A stretch of 64,000 bases of DNA from Gemmatimonadaceae bacterium (GCA_036273715.1 DASUHB010000038.1:29820-93819); one strand, 5' to 3'. Shown: positions 26,531-35,722, numbered from the stretch's first letter. Made by a program: numbers and translations. The notes: generated by a model not told the origin, from the sequence alone.

Positions 26531-28000
26531 TCACCGGCCGGCGGAGCTCTGCCACAGGTGCAGCAGCGCGTAGCTGCGCCACGGCCGCCACGCGTGCGAC
26601 GCGACGTCGGCGGCGGCCGGCGTCGCGCCGCCTAACGCTTTGCGGGCGGCGAGGTCTTCCTTCGGGAAGGCGTCGGGCCAGCGCAGCGCCCGCATCGCGA
26701 TGTACTGTGCGGTCCAGGGCCCGACGCCGGGCAGCGCCTCGAGGCGCGAGATCACCTCGTCGGGACGCGCGCCGGCTGCGAGCACGAGCCGTCCGGAGGC
26801 CGCCTCGCGCGCCAGCGCCAGAATGCTCCCGGCGCGCGCCCGGATGATGCCGAGCGCCGCCAGGTCCTCGACGCGGGCCTGGGCCACGCGGTCGGCGGTC
26901 GGCGCGGCGCGGTCGAGACCGGCATGGGGCGTGCGCACCGGCTCGCCTAACGCCGCCACGAAGCGCCCCGCGATCGTTGTCGCCGCCCTGACCGTGATCT
27001 GCTGTCCAAGGATGGCGCGCACCGCCAGCTCGAAGCCGTCGAAGGCGCCCGGCACCCGCAGTCCGGGGTGGCGCGCGACGGACAAGGCGAGCGCCGGATC
27101 GCGCGACAGATGCGCGGCGATCACATCGGGCCGGGCGCTCAGATCGAAGAGATGGCGCAGCCTGCCTAACACGGCCGGCAGCACGGGCGTCAGCGTGTGC
27201 GTGAGCTCGACCATCAGCGCGCGCCGGACCGGGGCGTGTGTCACGCGCAGCCATCCCCGGTGCGTCCCCAGACGCACGGTGCGCAGATACGCGCCTCCCT
27301 CCACGCATTCCACGCCGCGCATCGCGCGCGCGCCCAGAAACGACAGCAGCGCGTCCCACTCGAATGGCTCGCGATAGACGAGCTGCAAGGAACACGTGCC
27401 CGACGACGTCGCCGTGCTCCGCGCGTCGGGCGTCGCCCGACGAAACTGGGCCGGCGGGATGCCATAGCGGCCGTTGAACGCATCGTTGAAGCGGCGGACG
27501 CTGGCGAATCCGCTGGCGAACGCGACTTCGGACATCGGCAGTGTCGTCTCGGTGAGCAGCTGCTTCGCCAGCAGCAACCGTCGCGTGAGCACCAACTCCA
27601 TCGGCGAGACGCCCAGCTCGCGCTGCATCATGCGGCGAATCTGTCTCGAGCTCCAGCCGAAGCGCCGGGCAATCGACTCGAGCCCCGCGCCGTCGTCGAG
27701 CATCCCTTCGTCGATCCGTTGGGCAATGAGACTCGCAATGCGATGCGCATCGTCGACCGGTGCGTTGCCGGGCGCCAGCTCGGGCCGGCATCGGAGACAC
27801 GGACGAAAATTCGCCTTCTCCGCCGCTGCGGCGCTGTCGAAGAAGCGGCAATTCGCCGCCTTCGGCGTCCTAGCCGTGCACACGGGACGACAATAGATGC
27901 CGGTGGATGTCACGCCGACGTAGAACACGCCGTCGAACCGCGGGTCATGCGCCGCCAGTGCCTGATAGAGCGCTGTCGTGTCATGGGTCATGGGGTGCAA
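26531..28000 (-). CDS. alkA: Ada methyl-accepting domain - AraC HTH - AlkA DNA glycosylase fusion
   Basis: A 489-residue alkylation-repair protein. Residues 1-80 are an Ada N-terminal domain with Zn ligands Cys37, Cys41, Cys68 and Cys71, matching E. coli Ada Cys38/42/69/72; Cys37 would accept methyl groups from DNA phosphotriesters. Residues 90-180 are an AraC-type HTH. The C-terminal ~290 residues are AlkA-like: an N-terminal domain and then HhH-GPD (LPGVGPWTAQYIAMRAL, catalytic Asp in PKEDLAARKAL). It should act as both sensor/activator and 3-methyladenine glycosylase. It is divergent from ogt. An alternative start is ATG 27991. Confidence 0.94.
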   Translation of the reverse strand: MHPMTHDTTALYQALAAHDPRFDGVFYVGVTSTGIYCRPVCTARTPKAANCRFFDSAAAAEKANFRPCLRCRPELAPGNAPVDDAHRIASLIAQRIDEGMLDDGAGLESIARRFGWSSRQIRRMMQRELGVSPMELVLTRRLLLAKQLLTETTLPMSEVAFASGFASVRRFNDAFNGRYGIPPAQFRRATPDARSTATSSGTCSLQLVYREPFEWDALLSFLGARAMRGVECVEGGAYLRTVRLGTHRGWLRVTHAPVRRALMVELTHTLTPVLPAVLGRLRHLFDLSARPDVIAAHLSRDPALALSVARHPGLRVPGAFDGFELAVRAILGQQITVRAATTIAGRFVAALGEPVRTPHAGLDRAAPTADRVAQARVEDLAALGIIRARAGSILALAREAASGRLVLAAGARPDEVISRLEALPGVGPWTAQYIAMRALRWPDAFPKEDLAARKALGGATPAAADVASHAWRPWRSYALLHLWQSSAGR

Positions 28001-28025
28001 CGTACCCGGACAAGGCGCGCTCGAC

Positions 28026-28045
28026 TAGCCATTTTCGGACACCTG
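28026..28045 (-). promoter_or_regulatory. Candidate operator site upstream of the Ada/AlkA gene
   Basis: Read on the minus strand this 20-mer is CAGGTGTCCGAAAATGGCTA, 25 bases upstream of the Ada/AlkA start. The same sequence with two changes occurs in the opposite orientation at 28105-28124 in front of ogt. One site facing each divergent repair gene suggests a shared binding protein, most likely the Ada-type HTH of the fusion (inference). Confidence 0.6.
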
Positions 28046-28104
28046 GACTCTCGGCGCCCGCGTCGCCGGCCGCCAATGTCGCGTCGGTCCACCGGCCGGG
28101 AAGG

Positions 28105-28124
28105 CAGGTGTCCGAATATGGCCA
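28105..28124 (+). promoter_or_regulatory. Candidate operator site upstream of ogt
   Basis: CAGGTGTCCGAATATGGCCA on the plus strand, 72 bases before the ogt ATG, matches the site in front of the divergent Ada/AlkA gene at 18 of 20 positions in inverted orientation. A partial echo of its 3' end (GAATGGCTA) follows at 28125-28133. Confidence 0.6.
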
Positions 28125-28196
28125 GAATGGCTACGAATCCCACCGCACATTGCGGTCGTGCATCGTGACCACCGACATTAGCTTCGAGAGGATTCC

Positions 28197-28766
28197 ATGC
28201 CCGCTACTCTTCGCACTCGCTCGCGCCGTACCGGCGCACCGATTGCGCGCCGCGACGGCGGCGACGTGATCCGGATCGCGTTCGCCAGCTCCCCGATCGG
28301 GCTCCTGCTCGTCGCCCGCAGCGATGCCGGCGTCGTGGCCGTGCTCATCGGCGACGACCGGGACGCGCTGCGGCGCGAGCTGCAACGCCGCATTCCGTTA
28401 GGCACCATCGCGGACGCCGACGGGTCGCTCGACGCGCTCGCCGCGGAGGTCGCTGCGCTCGTCGACACGCCGGATCGATCGCTCGGTGTGCCGCTCGACA
28501 TGCGCGGCACGCCCTTCCAACAGGAAGTCTGGCGCGCGCTGCGCGCCATTCCGCCCGGCACCACCATCACGTACGGCGAGCTCGCGGCGCGCCTCGGCCG
28601 TCCGCAATCCGCGCGCGCGGTCGGTGCCGCGTGCGGCGCCAATCCGCTGGCGATCCTCGTCCCGTGTCATCGCGTCGTCGCGCAGACCGGTGCGCTGACC
28701 GGGTACCGATGGGGTGTCGCTCGCAAGCAAGCTCTCCTGCGGCGCGAATCCTCCGCGCGTCGCTGA
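28197..28766 (+). CDS. ogt: Methylated-DNA--protein-cysteine S-methyltransferase
   Basis: A 189-residue suicide repair protein that takes the alkyl group from O6-alkylguanine onto Cys157 in LVPCHRVV. The helix-turn-helix region (GTTITYGELAARLGRPQSARAV) and the asparagine hinge (GAACGANPLA) are present. ATG 28197 is preceded by AGAGGA. Together with the divergent fusion gene it covers the functions of Ada, AlkA and Ogt. A motif copy (28397) encodes Leu-Gly. Confidence 0.95.
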   Translation: MPATLRTRSRRTGAPIARRDGGDVIRIAFASSPIGLLLVARSDAGVVAVLIGDDRDALRRELQRRIPLGTIADADGSLDALAAEVAALVDTPDRSLGVPLDMRGTPFQQEVWRALRAIPPGTTITYGELAARLGRPQSARAVGAACGANPLAILVPCHRVVAQTGALTGYRWGVARKQALLRRESSARR

Positions 28767-28863
28767 GCACGCTTTTCGCCGAACGACGACGGCGTTTCGC
28801 GACGGTCGCGGCCGGTGTACCGTTCACGGCGTGTGACCGTCGCCCTTTCGCCGCCGAGGACAT

Positions 28864-29445
28864 GTGGACTCCGAGCTCGATGCGCTGATTCAGCGCGCCG
28901 ATCAAGCCGATCCCGTCGCATCGGACAAGCTGTTCCGGATGCTGTATCACGAGCTGCACCGGCTGGCCGAAATCCAGCTGCGGCGCGCGAACGCCTCGGT
29001 CACGTTAGGCACGACGACGCTCCTCCACGAGGCGTACCTCAACATGACGGGGCGTCCGCAGCTCGCGTTCCCGGACCGGCTGCGGTTTCTCTCGTACGCG
29101 TCGCGCGCGATGCGCGGCCTCATCATCGATTACGCGCGCCGGCGCCGCGCGCGGAGGCGCGGCAGCCGCTTCGAAGTGACGCTCGAGGGCACGGACCTCC
29201 CGCCGGAGACCGGCGCGATCGATGGCGTGGAGATCGCGAACCTCGGCGATGCGCTCGACGAGTTGGCGGCGATCGAGCCGCGCTTGGCGCAGTTGGTGGA
29301 CCTGCATTTCTTTTGCGGATTCTCGTTCATCGAGATTGCCGCACTGCGCGGCGTGTCCGATCGCACGATCCAGCGCGATTGGCGCAAAGCGCGCGCCTTG
29401 CTCCACCGCTCGGTCCTCGGCGACGGCGAGCCGACGTCCAGTTAG
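28864..29445 (+). CDS. ECF-family RNA polymerase sigma factor
   Basis: A 193-residue sigma factor of the ECF/sigma70_ECF group (PF07638-like). Region 2 includes TTTLLHEAYLNMTG and RFLSYASRAMRGLIIDYARRR; region 4 includes FSFIEIAALRGVSDRTIQRDW. GTG 28864 has GAGG five bases upstream. The stop TAG falls in a motif copy (29441). It is convergent with a Ser/Thr kinase-TPR gene; in the second such module of this window (46.9-43.6 kb) sigma and kinase are co-oriented. Confidence 0.88.
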   Translation: MDSELDALIQRADQADPVASDKLFRMLYHELHRLAEIQLRRANASVTLGTTTLLHEAYLNMTGRPQLAFPDRLRFLSYASRAMRGLIIDYARRRRARRRGSRFEVTLEGTDLPPETGAIDGVEIANLGDALDELAAIEPRLAQLVDLHFFCGFSFIEIAALRGVSDRTIQRDWRKARALLHRSVLGDGEPTSS

Positions 29446-29449
29446 GCGT

Positions 29450-29468
29450 GCGCCGCCGGCTGCGGCGC
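29450..29468. terminator. GC hairpin between convergent sigma factor and kinase genes
   Basis: GCGCCGC (29450-29456) pairs perfectly with GCGGCGC (29462-29468) around a five-base loop in the 28-base gap between the two stops. It has no T tract on either side. Confidence 0.4.
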
Positions 29469-29473
29469 CCGCG

Positions 29474-32098
29474 CTACGGCAAGGACGCGCGCAACCGCGC
29501 TGCTTCCACGGTGCGCGGGTGCGAGTCGCCGGCGGCGGCACGGAGCGCGGCAACCGCGCTGTCCAGCACGCCGCGCGCGGCCGTGGTATCGCCCGTCTCC
29601 AGCAGCGCCCTCGCTTCGACGAGCTGCGCCTCGCCGACGAACGCGCTGCGCGACACCGTCGCAGAATCGAGGGCTGACACATCGCGCGCATCGCGTGCGT
29701 AGCGCAGTGCCGCCGCCGGCTGGTGCGCGCCGAGCGCCGCCTCGGCGGCCAGCACCAGCGCGGCGTGGTACACGCGCCGGCGCTTGCCGTCGAAATACCC
29801 GTACTCTCGCAGCACGTCGTCAACCAAGGTGCGCGCCGCCGACGCATCGTGGCGCAGCATGGCCAGCCGTGCATCGATAATTCTCGAATCGGTCAGCTGG
29901 TCATCCACGCTGCGGATGGTCAGGTGCACCTCGATCGCCTTGAGCGCGGCGTCGCTGCGCTCGGCGTCGGCCACCTTGCCTAACTGTAGTTGCGCCAGCG
30001 CAAGTCCGAACAGCGCGCGGCCCTGCCAATACGTGTTGTGATCGGCTTTGGCCTGGCTTGCGAGGACGGCAAAATACTTGGCGGCCGAATCGGCGTCGCC
30101 CTCCGCCAGCGCGGCGTGTCCATAGTGAATGAGGGGCTGCTCTGGAATGCGCCCCGACGGATCGCTCCGCGCCACCTGCTCGAGCACGTCGTGCAGGATG
30201 TGCTCCGCCTGCGCGGTCTGGCCCAGCTCGAGCAGGATGTCCGCCATGTTGTGCCGCATCGACGCCTGCGAGAGCGTCTCCCCGCGGCCCGTGCTGTCCA
30301 TGATGGCAATGCTGCGACGGAGCGCAGCGAGCGCGTCGGCATACTGGTGGTTCGCGTAGAGGAAGTCCGCCGATGCCGACAGCATGCCGACGTACACGAG
30401 GTCATTCGTTAGGCCGAGGCTGTCGCGGATGGCGAGCGCGCGCCTGATTTCGGGGCCGGCCAGGTCGTGCGGCCCGGATTCATCATTGAGTGCGGCGGCT
30501 CGCTCGAGGCAGAGCGACGCGGCACGCGGATCGGCGTGCGCGAACGATGGCTCGAGCCGGTGCAGCAGCGTGTGTGCGACGTCGTACTTGCCCTGGCTGC
30601 GCAAATTGTCGAATTCATCGCAGCGCGCCTCGAGCAGCGCCGAGCTGTCGGGAATGGCGGCGGCGAGCGACTCGGCCCGCGCGATCAGATCGCCGCGGAT
30701 CTTGCTGTCGTTCAGGTCCGCGTACTGATCCGAGAGCTGCAGCAAGATCGGCGTGAGCAATCGCGGCTGTCTCGCGTACTCCCGCTCGATGGCGATGCGT
30801 CCGCGATCGAGAATCTCCTTCATCGTGATCGGCCCGGTTCCCACCTGGCTGACGAGCACGTTCTGGAGTTCCGCCTGCGCGTTCGCGCGCCGCGTGGCGT
30901 CGAGGGCCGCGTCGCGCTCGCGTTGGGCTTCCCGCATCTTCGACACCGAGAACGCCGTCGCCACGACCAGCACCCCGGCCACCGCACACGCGCTGGCGAC
31001 GGCACCGCGATGCCGGCGGACGAACATGCGCGCGCGATACGCGATCGAGTCGCGGCGGGCGCTCACCGGCTCGTGCCGCAGCAGGCGCTCGAGATCGTCG
31101 CCTAACGCGGCCACCGTCTGGTAGCGCTCGTGCGGGTTCTTGCGCAGCGCTTTCGCCAGGACGTTGTCGAGATCGCCGACGCCGAGCCGCGCCGGCTCGA
31201 CCTCGAACAGCGCGCGCAGCTCGTCCATGGCCGATGCACATCCCTCGCCAGTCGGATGCCGGCCGGCCACGAGCACGTAGAGCAGCACGCCTAACGCGTA
31301 GACGTCCGTGGCCGTGGTGATGGCCCCATCGCGCACCTGCTCCGGCGACGCATAGTCCGGCGTGAACGCACGACTGCCCTCGGCGGTGAGCGCCGTGTTG
31401 GCGCCCGCCAGCCCATCGTCGAGCAGCTTCGCGATGCCGAAGTCGAGCAGCTTCACGGCGCCGTCGCGCGTCACGAGAATGTTGGACGGCTTGAGATCGC
31501 GATGGACGATCAGGTTCGCGTGCGCGTGGCCGACGGCCGCGATGACGTCGAGCACCAGCCGGATGCGCGCATCGATGCCGAGTCCATGCTCCCGGGCGTA
31601 CACGTCCATCGGCTGGCCGTCGACGTACTCGAGGACGAGATACGGCTGGCCGCTCGCGCTGAGGCCCGCATCGAGCAGCCGCGCGATGCCGGGATGCGTT
31701 AGGCGGGCGAGCACCGAGCCCTCCCGCCGGAACCGCTCCCTGCCGGTATGGCTCAGGCGCGCAAGGCTGAGCAGCTTGACCGCCGCGAAGCCGTCGTACC
31801 GGCCGTCCGTCCGGCGTGCACGCCACACCGAGCCCATGCCGCCATGTCCGATGGGTTCGACGAGCGTGTACGCGCCCAGCTCGAGACCTTCGAGCGAGAG
31901 CGCGACAGGCTCGGACATGAACCCGGTGCGCTCCGCCTGCGCGTCGCCGGAGAGGAGCGACGTCAATTCATTGGCGATCTCGGGAGCGCTGATGCTGAGC
32001 TCGGTCAGCCACTTGTCACGGTCGGCGTCGGAGAGATCGAGCGCATGGTCGAGCAACGGCTCGAGCTCCTTCCATCGCTCGCGGTCCATCGCGGGCAT
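29474..32098 (-). CDS. Ser/Thr protein kinase with membrane segment and TPR domain
   Basis: 874 residues from ATG 32098 (AGGA upstream); ATG 32089 is an alternative. After a short helical N-terminus, the Hanks kinase domain has IGHGGMGSVWRA, HRDLKPSNIL, LLDFGIAK and a typical activation segment ending YASPEQ. One membrane helix follows at about residue 375 (ACAVAGVLVVATAFSV), then a long extracytoplasmic TPR-like region. The layout suggests that protein interactions outside the membrane control the cytoplasmic kinase. Five motif copies are internal. It is convergent with an ECF sigma factor. Confidence 0.9.
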   Translation of the reverse strand: MPAMDRERWKELEPLLDHALDLSDADRDKWLTELSISAPEIANELTSLLSGDAQAERTGFMSEPVALSLEGLELGAYTLVEPIGHGGMGSVWRARRTDGRYDGFAAVKLLSLARLSHTGRERFRREGSVLARLTHPGIARLLDAGLSASGQPYLVLEYVDGQPMDVYAREHGLGIDARIRLVLDVIAAVGHAHANLIVHRDLKPSNILVTRDGAVKLLDFGIAKLLDDGLAGANTALTAEGSRAFTPDYASPEQVRDGAITTATDVYALGVLLYVLVAGRHPTGEGCASAMDELRALFEVEPARLGVGDLDNVLAKALRKNPHERYQTVAALGDDLERLLRHEPVSARRDSIAYRARMFVRRHRGAVASACAVAGVLVVATAFSVSKMREAQRERDAALDATRRANAQAELQNVLVSQVGTGPITMKEILDRGRIAIEREYARQPRLLTPILLQLSDQYADLNDSKIRGDLIARAESLAAAIPDSSALLEARCDEFDNLRSQGKYDVAHTLLHRLEPSFAHADPRAASLCLERAAALNDESGPHDLAGPEIRRALAIRDSLGLTNDLVYVGMLSASADFLYANHQYADALAALRRSIAIMDSTGRGETLSQASMRHNMADILLELGQTAQAEHILHDVLEQVARSDPSGRIPEQPLIHYGHAALAEGDADSAAKYFAVLASQAKADHNTYWQGRALFGLALAQLQLGKVADAERSDAALKAIEVHLTIRSVDDQLTDSRIIDARLAMLRHDASAARTLVDDVLREYGYFDGKRRRVYHAALVLAAEAALGAHQPAAALRYARDARDVSALDSATVSRSAFVGEAQLVEARALLETGDTTAARGVLDSAVAALRAAAGDSHPRTVEAARLRASLP

Positions 32099-32412
32099 AC
32101 TGGTGGTCCTGCCACTGAAAGGCCGCTGCAGCTTACCGGAGTCCGGCCAATTCTGCCAGACGGCGATGCGTGACACGGGCCCGCAACCAGTTGTCTGTAC
32201 GACGCATCCTCGCCATGTTTGGGATGCGTCTAGCTGCTGCCACGAAATGTTGCTCCCACCGTTGTCGCCCATTCGCTCTCAATAGACTCCTCACGCTGCT
32301 CTGCGCGCGTGCTGCACGCTCGTGCCCCGGCGTGCTGCTCGTTCGTCAAGCTGGATGAGCGGAGCCAATGTCGGCTCCTCCTTCCCGGCCCCGCATTCGG
32401 TACCCGACCGCG
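32099..32412. other. Divergent intergenic region, kinase/matrixin
   Basis: 314 bases hold the promoters of the divergent kinase-TPR and matrixin genes. A 9-bp inverted repeat, GACGCATCC (32201-32209) against GGATGCGTC (32222-32230), and a 6-bp one, GGAGCC/GGCTCC (about 32355-32372), are possible protein-binding or RNA structures. I see no gene or clear promoter hexamers. Confidence 0.4.
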
Positions 32413-33216
32413 ATGAAGCGTACGGACCTCATTCCACTCGTCATTCTTCTCCCGTTGCTCGGCTTTGTGGCTGCGCAGGTGACCGAGACCTCGCACCCGA
32501 CGCCCGAGCCGCGCGTGAGTCTGGTTCCCGTCGAAGCGCACACTGAAGCGGGACGGTTGGGCATCGCCCGTCACATCGCCGAGGTCGCGCACGTTGCCTC
32601 TGCGCCCGCTCGGGCTTCCAGCGACGAGGCGATCCACGACCTCGGCGACGTGCGCCAACGGTTGGCGCTCGGCGCCTCCGGCACGTACATCGATGAGATT
32701 CTGCTGGAGCGCGACTCGGCGCTGGCGCGTTGGCCGGATCGCACCTCGCAGCCCATCCGCGTGTGGATCGGCAGCGGCGCGGGCATCCCGGGCTGGAGCG
32801 ACTCCTTCCCGGCACGCGTGCGCGATGCGTTCGAGGAGTGGAGCGATCTCGGCATCCCGGTTCGCTTCCAGTTCGTGACCGATTCGCTCGACGCGGACGT
32901 CCACGTGGCCTGGATCGACCATTTCGACTCACCGATCAGCGGCAAGACGCTCTGGGCACGCGACCGCAGCTGGTGGATCGTCAATGCGAACATCACGCTC
33001 GCGTTGCACCACAACGCCGGCGAGGCGCTGGACGATTCGAGTGTCAAGGCCATCGCGCTCCACGAGGTCGGCCACCTGCTCGGTCTCGACCACACGAGCG
33101 ACACGACCGACATCATGACGGCGCGGGTCCGTGTGCGCGATCTGTCGAACGCCGATCGTGCGACGATGAAGCTGCTCTACTCTCTGCCGCCGGGCAGCAT
33201 TCGCCAGGGCAAGTAG
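32413..33216 (+). CDS. Matrixin-family metalloprotease
   Basis: A 267-residue protein from ATG 32413. It starts with a hydrophobic export or anchor segment (LIPLVILLPLLGFVAA) and ends with the zinc-protease signature HEVGHLLGLDHT, in which His217, His221 and His227 bind zinc and Glu218 is the base; the Met-turn is probably DIMTARV. The DAFEEWSDLGIPVRF region is typical of matrixins. It is expected to act outside the cytoplasm on unknown proteins. A strong terminator follows at 33241-33275. Confidence 0.88.
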   Translation: MKRTDLIPLVILLPLLGFVAAQVTETSHPTPEPRVSLVPVEAHTEAGRLGIARHIAEVAHVASAPARASSDEAIHDLGDVRQRLALGASGTYIDEILLERDSALARWPDRTSQPIRVWIGSGAGIPGWSDSFPARVRDAFEEWSDLGIPVRFQFVTDSLDADVHVAWIDHFDSPISGKTLWARDRSWWIVNANITLALHHNAGEALDDSSVKAIALHEVGHLLGLDHTSDTTDIMTARVRVRDLSNADRATMKLLYSLPPGSIRQGK

Positions 33217-33240
33217 GCAGCGGCCATCTGCCTAACGCAA

Positions 33241-33275
33241 CGCGCGCCGGCGATCCACGCCGGCGCGCGCTTTTT
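33241..33275 (+). terminator. Intrinsic terminator of the matrixin gene
   Basis: A perfect 12-bp GC stem (33241-33252 with 33258-33269, loop ATCCA) is followed by CTTTTT. It lies 24 bases after the matrixin stop and abuts the stop of the convergent PDZ gene. A motif copy (33230) sits just upstream. Confidence 0.88.
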
Positions 33276-34474
33276 CATCGGTCCCACTTGAGCACGATCG
33301 TTCGTTTCTTTTTGAGGCGGACGATGTCGAGCTTGAGTTGCGAATCGGATGCGCGGTACATGGCGCGGCTCAACCCGGCCGGCGAGTCCACTGGATTGCC
33401 ATCGGCGCGAACGATCACGTCGCCGTCCTCGAGTCCGGAGCGAGCGGCAACGGTCCCCGACGCGACGCGCAGCACCAGCACGCCTTGTCTCACGCCGAAA
33501 TAGTCGGCGAGGTTGCCCACCGGCCTCACTTCGGCGCCGGCGACGACGAGCAGCGCTCCCCCGAACCGGGTGACGGTCGTCGAGATCTCGGGCATCGGCG
33601 ACACCGCCGGGAACGGCGCGACGGCGATCTGGATCTGGGTCGAGTCGTTGTCCGATTCGCGCGCCGGTGGCGCGGGCGGCGCCGGCGTCGCTTGCGGCTG
33701 AGGAGCGTTTGGAACGACGAAGAAGCGCGCGCCGGACGGCGCGGTCCAGACCTGGGTCCACCAGGACGCCGGCCGTTTGCCGACGAGCGCGCTCAGTTGC
33801 TTGGTGTAAGCGCCGCGCTTGACGCGGAGGAGCACGTGTGTGCCCGGCTTGAGCAGTGTGGAAAACGGTTCGCAGCCGGCTGTCACATCCTTGCCGTTCA
33901 GCGCGAGCAGCTTGTCGCCCGACTCCAGACCAGCGCGCTCGGCGGGAGAGTCGGGATCCACGGATTCGATGGTGGGATACTCCTCGAATCGCATGAGCGT
34001 CTTGCCGCCTTCATTCTGGATTTCGGGCGTGCTGGTGGACAGCGTAACGCCCAGGTATCCAGTGCTGGTTTGATTGCGGAATTGGCCGACGCTGATCTTG
34101 ATGTCTTCGTGCGCCATGCGGCGGAGGAGGAGCTTACTGGTCAGCTGCTCGTAGCGCTCCTGGGCGCGCCGCAGCGCTCCGTTGGCGCGTGCCAGCGCTT
34201 CGGCGGCGGCTCCGCTGGAATCCTGCGAGACCATCGCCTGCTTCATCGCATCGATGAGCGCCTGGTGCGCGCGCTCGAGCGCCGCGCTCGCGCGGGCGAG
34301 CTCGCGATCGGCGCGCGCATCGCTGGTGCTGTCGCAGCTCGGGCAGATGGCGGGCGCCGCATCCTGCGCGCCCACGGTGCCTAACGGGACGGCCATGGCG
34401 CCCGATGCGATCGCCGACGCGAGCAGCACCGCACCGCGATGCATCGTTCGACCGCTGCGCATCGACATGGTCAT
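33275..34474 (-). CDS. Exported protein with two PDZ domains
   Basis: A 399-residue protein from ATG 34474 with a signal peptide (GAVLLASAIASGAMA). It has a helical stretch (about 55-120), a first PDZ domain (about 130-215; YLGVTLS, AERAGLESGDKLLALNG) and, after a Pro-rich linker, a second PDZ domain at the C-terminus (YFGVRQGVLVLRV, AARSGLEDGDVIVRADG). No protease domain is present. Its start overlaps the stop of the anti-sigma-like gene (TGATG), making it the third gene of a sigma/anti-sigma/PDZ operon. A role in envelope sensing is inferred from this context. Confidence 0.85.
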   Translation of the reverse strand: MTMSMRSGRTMHRGAVLLASAIASGAMAVPLGTVGAQDAAPAICPSCDSTSDARADRELARASAALERAHQALIDAMKQAMVSQDSSGAAAEALARANGALRRAQERYEQLTSKLLLRRMAHEDIKISVGQFRNQTSTGYLGVTLSTSTPEIQNEGGKTLMRFEEYPTIESVDPDSPAERAGLESGDKLLALNGKDVTAGCEPFSTLLKPGTHVLLRVKRGAYTKQLSALVGKRPASWWTQVWTAPSGARFFVVPNAPQPQATPAPPAPPARESDNDSTQIQIAVAPFPAVSPMPEISTTVTRFGGALLVVAGAEVRPVGNLADYFGVRQGVLVLRVASGTVAARSGLEDGDVIVRADGNPVDSPAGLSRAMYRASDSQLKLDIVRLKKKRTIVLKWDR

Positions 34475-35160
34475 CAATAGCGGGCCAACGACATGCCTGC
34501 GGGCAGCGATCCGTTGAGCTGCTGCAGGGTCACCTCGCGCGCGGTGCGAGCCGAGATGAGGTATTGGTTGATGACGGGATCTGCCGGCGCTTGATTGGCG
34601 GCGGCGAGCGCGGCATCGGACACGCGATCGAGCGCGGCGAGGCGTTGACGATACCGATCGATGCCGGACTCGCCGCGGAGCGACGTATCGTGCGCGACGA
34701 CGAACGCCGCGGCCAGCCGGTAGTCGCTTTCGGCGCGGCGCATGAGGGCCATGGCATCGTCGACGCTTGCCGGTGCGCGTGTGGAATCCGCGGTTTCCGC
34801 CACTGCCGGCACGGACGTGGTCGAGGTTGTGCGCGCGGCCGACGCGCGGCCGACGGCCAAGCCGCCGGCCGCGATCATCACGCCGGCGGCGAGCTGCATC
34901 CAGGCGCGCGGCAAGCCGCGGCTGCGGAGGGGAGCGACGGGGCCGCGCGGCGCCGGTTGCGTTAGGCGCGCGGCGATGGACCGCCATTCGGTGAGCGGGT
35001 GCGAGAGCGTCTGCCGCTCGCGTGCCGCCATGGCCACGAGCTCCTCGTACGCCGCCTGTTCGCGCGCACACGCCGGGCAGGCCGCGAGGTGCGCCGCTTC
35101 GTCGTGTGTCGGCTGGTCGTCGGCCAGCGCGGCCAGCCGTTCAGGATCGAGGTGCAACAT
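34474..35160 (-). CDS. Putative zinc-finger anti-sigma factor
   Basis: 228 residues from ATG 35160. The N-terminus has the ZAS-type motif HxxxCxxC (His24, Cys28, Cys31), then a cytoplasmic helix, one membrane segment near residues 90-112 (WMQLAAGVMIAAGGLAVG) and an extracytoplasmic helical part. It overlaps the 3' end of the upstream sigma factor by 20 bases and is followed by the PDZ gene with a one-base overlap. These features fit a membrane-anchored anti-sigma factor that holds the adjacent sigma factor. Confidence 0.83.
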   Translation of the reverse strand: MLHLDPERLAALADDQPTHDEAAHLAACPACAREQAAYEELVAMAARERQTLSHPLTEWRSIAARLTQPAPRGPVAPLRSRGLPRAWMQLAAGVMIAAGGLAVGRASAARTTSTTSVPAVAETADSTRAPASVDDAMALMRRAESDYRLAAAFVVAHDTSLRGESGIDRYRQRLAALDRVSDAALAAANQAPADPVINQYLISARTAREVTLQQLNGSLPAGMSLARY

Positions 35161-35722
35161 GGGTGCGAAGTTCCGTTGCCGGCGTCTGGACATCGATCAG
35201 GTGCGCGAGCAGCCGGCGAAGTCTCGCGCGCGCCTTGAAGAGTTGCGATTTGGATGCGCCCGCCGTGATGCCTAACTCGCGGGCGATGTCCTCGTGCGTA
35301 TAGCCTTCCACGTCGTGCAACACGAACACCGTGCGGGCGCCGGCGGGGAGGCGGGCGGCCGCATCCTCGATGGACGCGGCGAGGAACGCGCGGTCGCCGT
35401 CCATCTCGACGGTCGACGAGTCTTCCTCGATGTCGACCTCCAACCGCCCCAGCCGCCGGGCTTTGCGCAATGCGTTCAGCGTCCGGTTCACCGCGATGCG
35501 GTGGGCCCACGTCCCGAACTGCGCGTCGCCCCGATAACTGCCTAACGCGCGAAAAATCTGGATCCACACGTCCTGCGCGATGTCGGCCGCCAGATCCGGA
35601 TCGCCGCCCACCAGGCGCCGCACGACCGCGTCGATGTGCGGCGAGTACTGCGACCATAGCTGGCGCAGCGCTCGCTCATCGCCGCCGACGGCGCGCCGAA
35701 TGAGAGCGTGATCCGTTTCCAT
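35141..35722 (-). CDS. ECF sigma factor (RpoE-like)
   Basis: 193 residues from ATG 35722. Region 2 shows DLAADIAQDVWIQIFRAL and FGTWAHRIAVNRTLN; region 4 shows VFVLHDVEGYTHEDIARELGI and SKSQLFKARARLR. It is the first gene of an operon with a zinc-finger anti-sigma factor and a PDZ protein, the usual layout for envelope-stress sigma factors. Autoregulation from the long upstream region is likely but no clear promoter was identified. Confidence 0.92.
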   Translation of the reverse strand: METDHALIRRAVGGDERALRQLWSQYSPHIDAVVRRLVGGDPDLAADIAQDVWIQIFRALGSYRGDAQFGTWAHRIAVNRTLNALRKARRLGRLEVDIEEDSSTVEMDGDRAFLAASIEDAAARLPAGARTVFVLHDVEGYTHEDIARELGITAGASKSQLFKARARLRRLLAHLIDVQTPATELRTHVAPRS

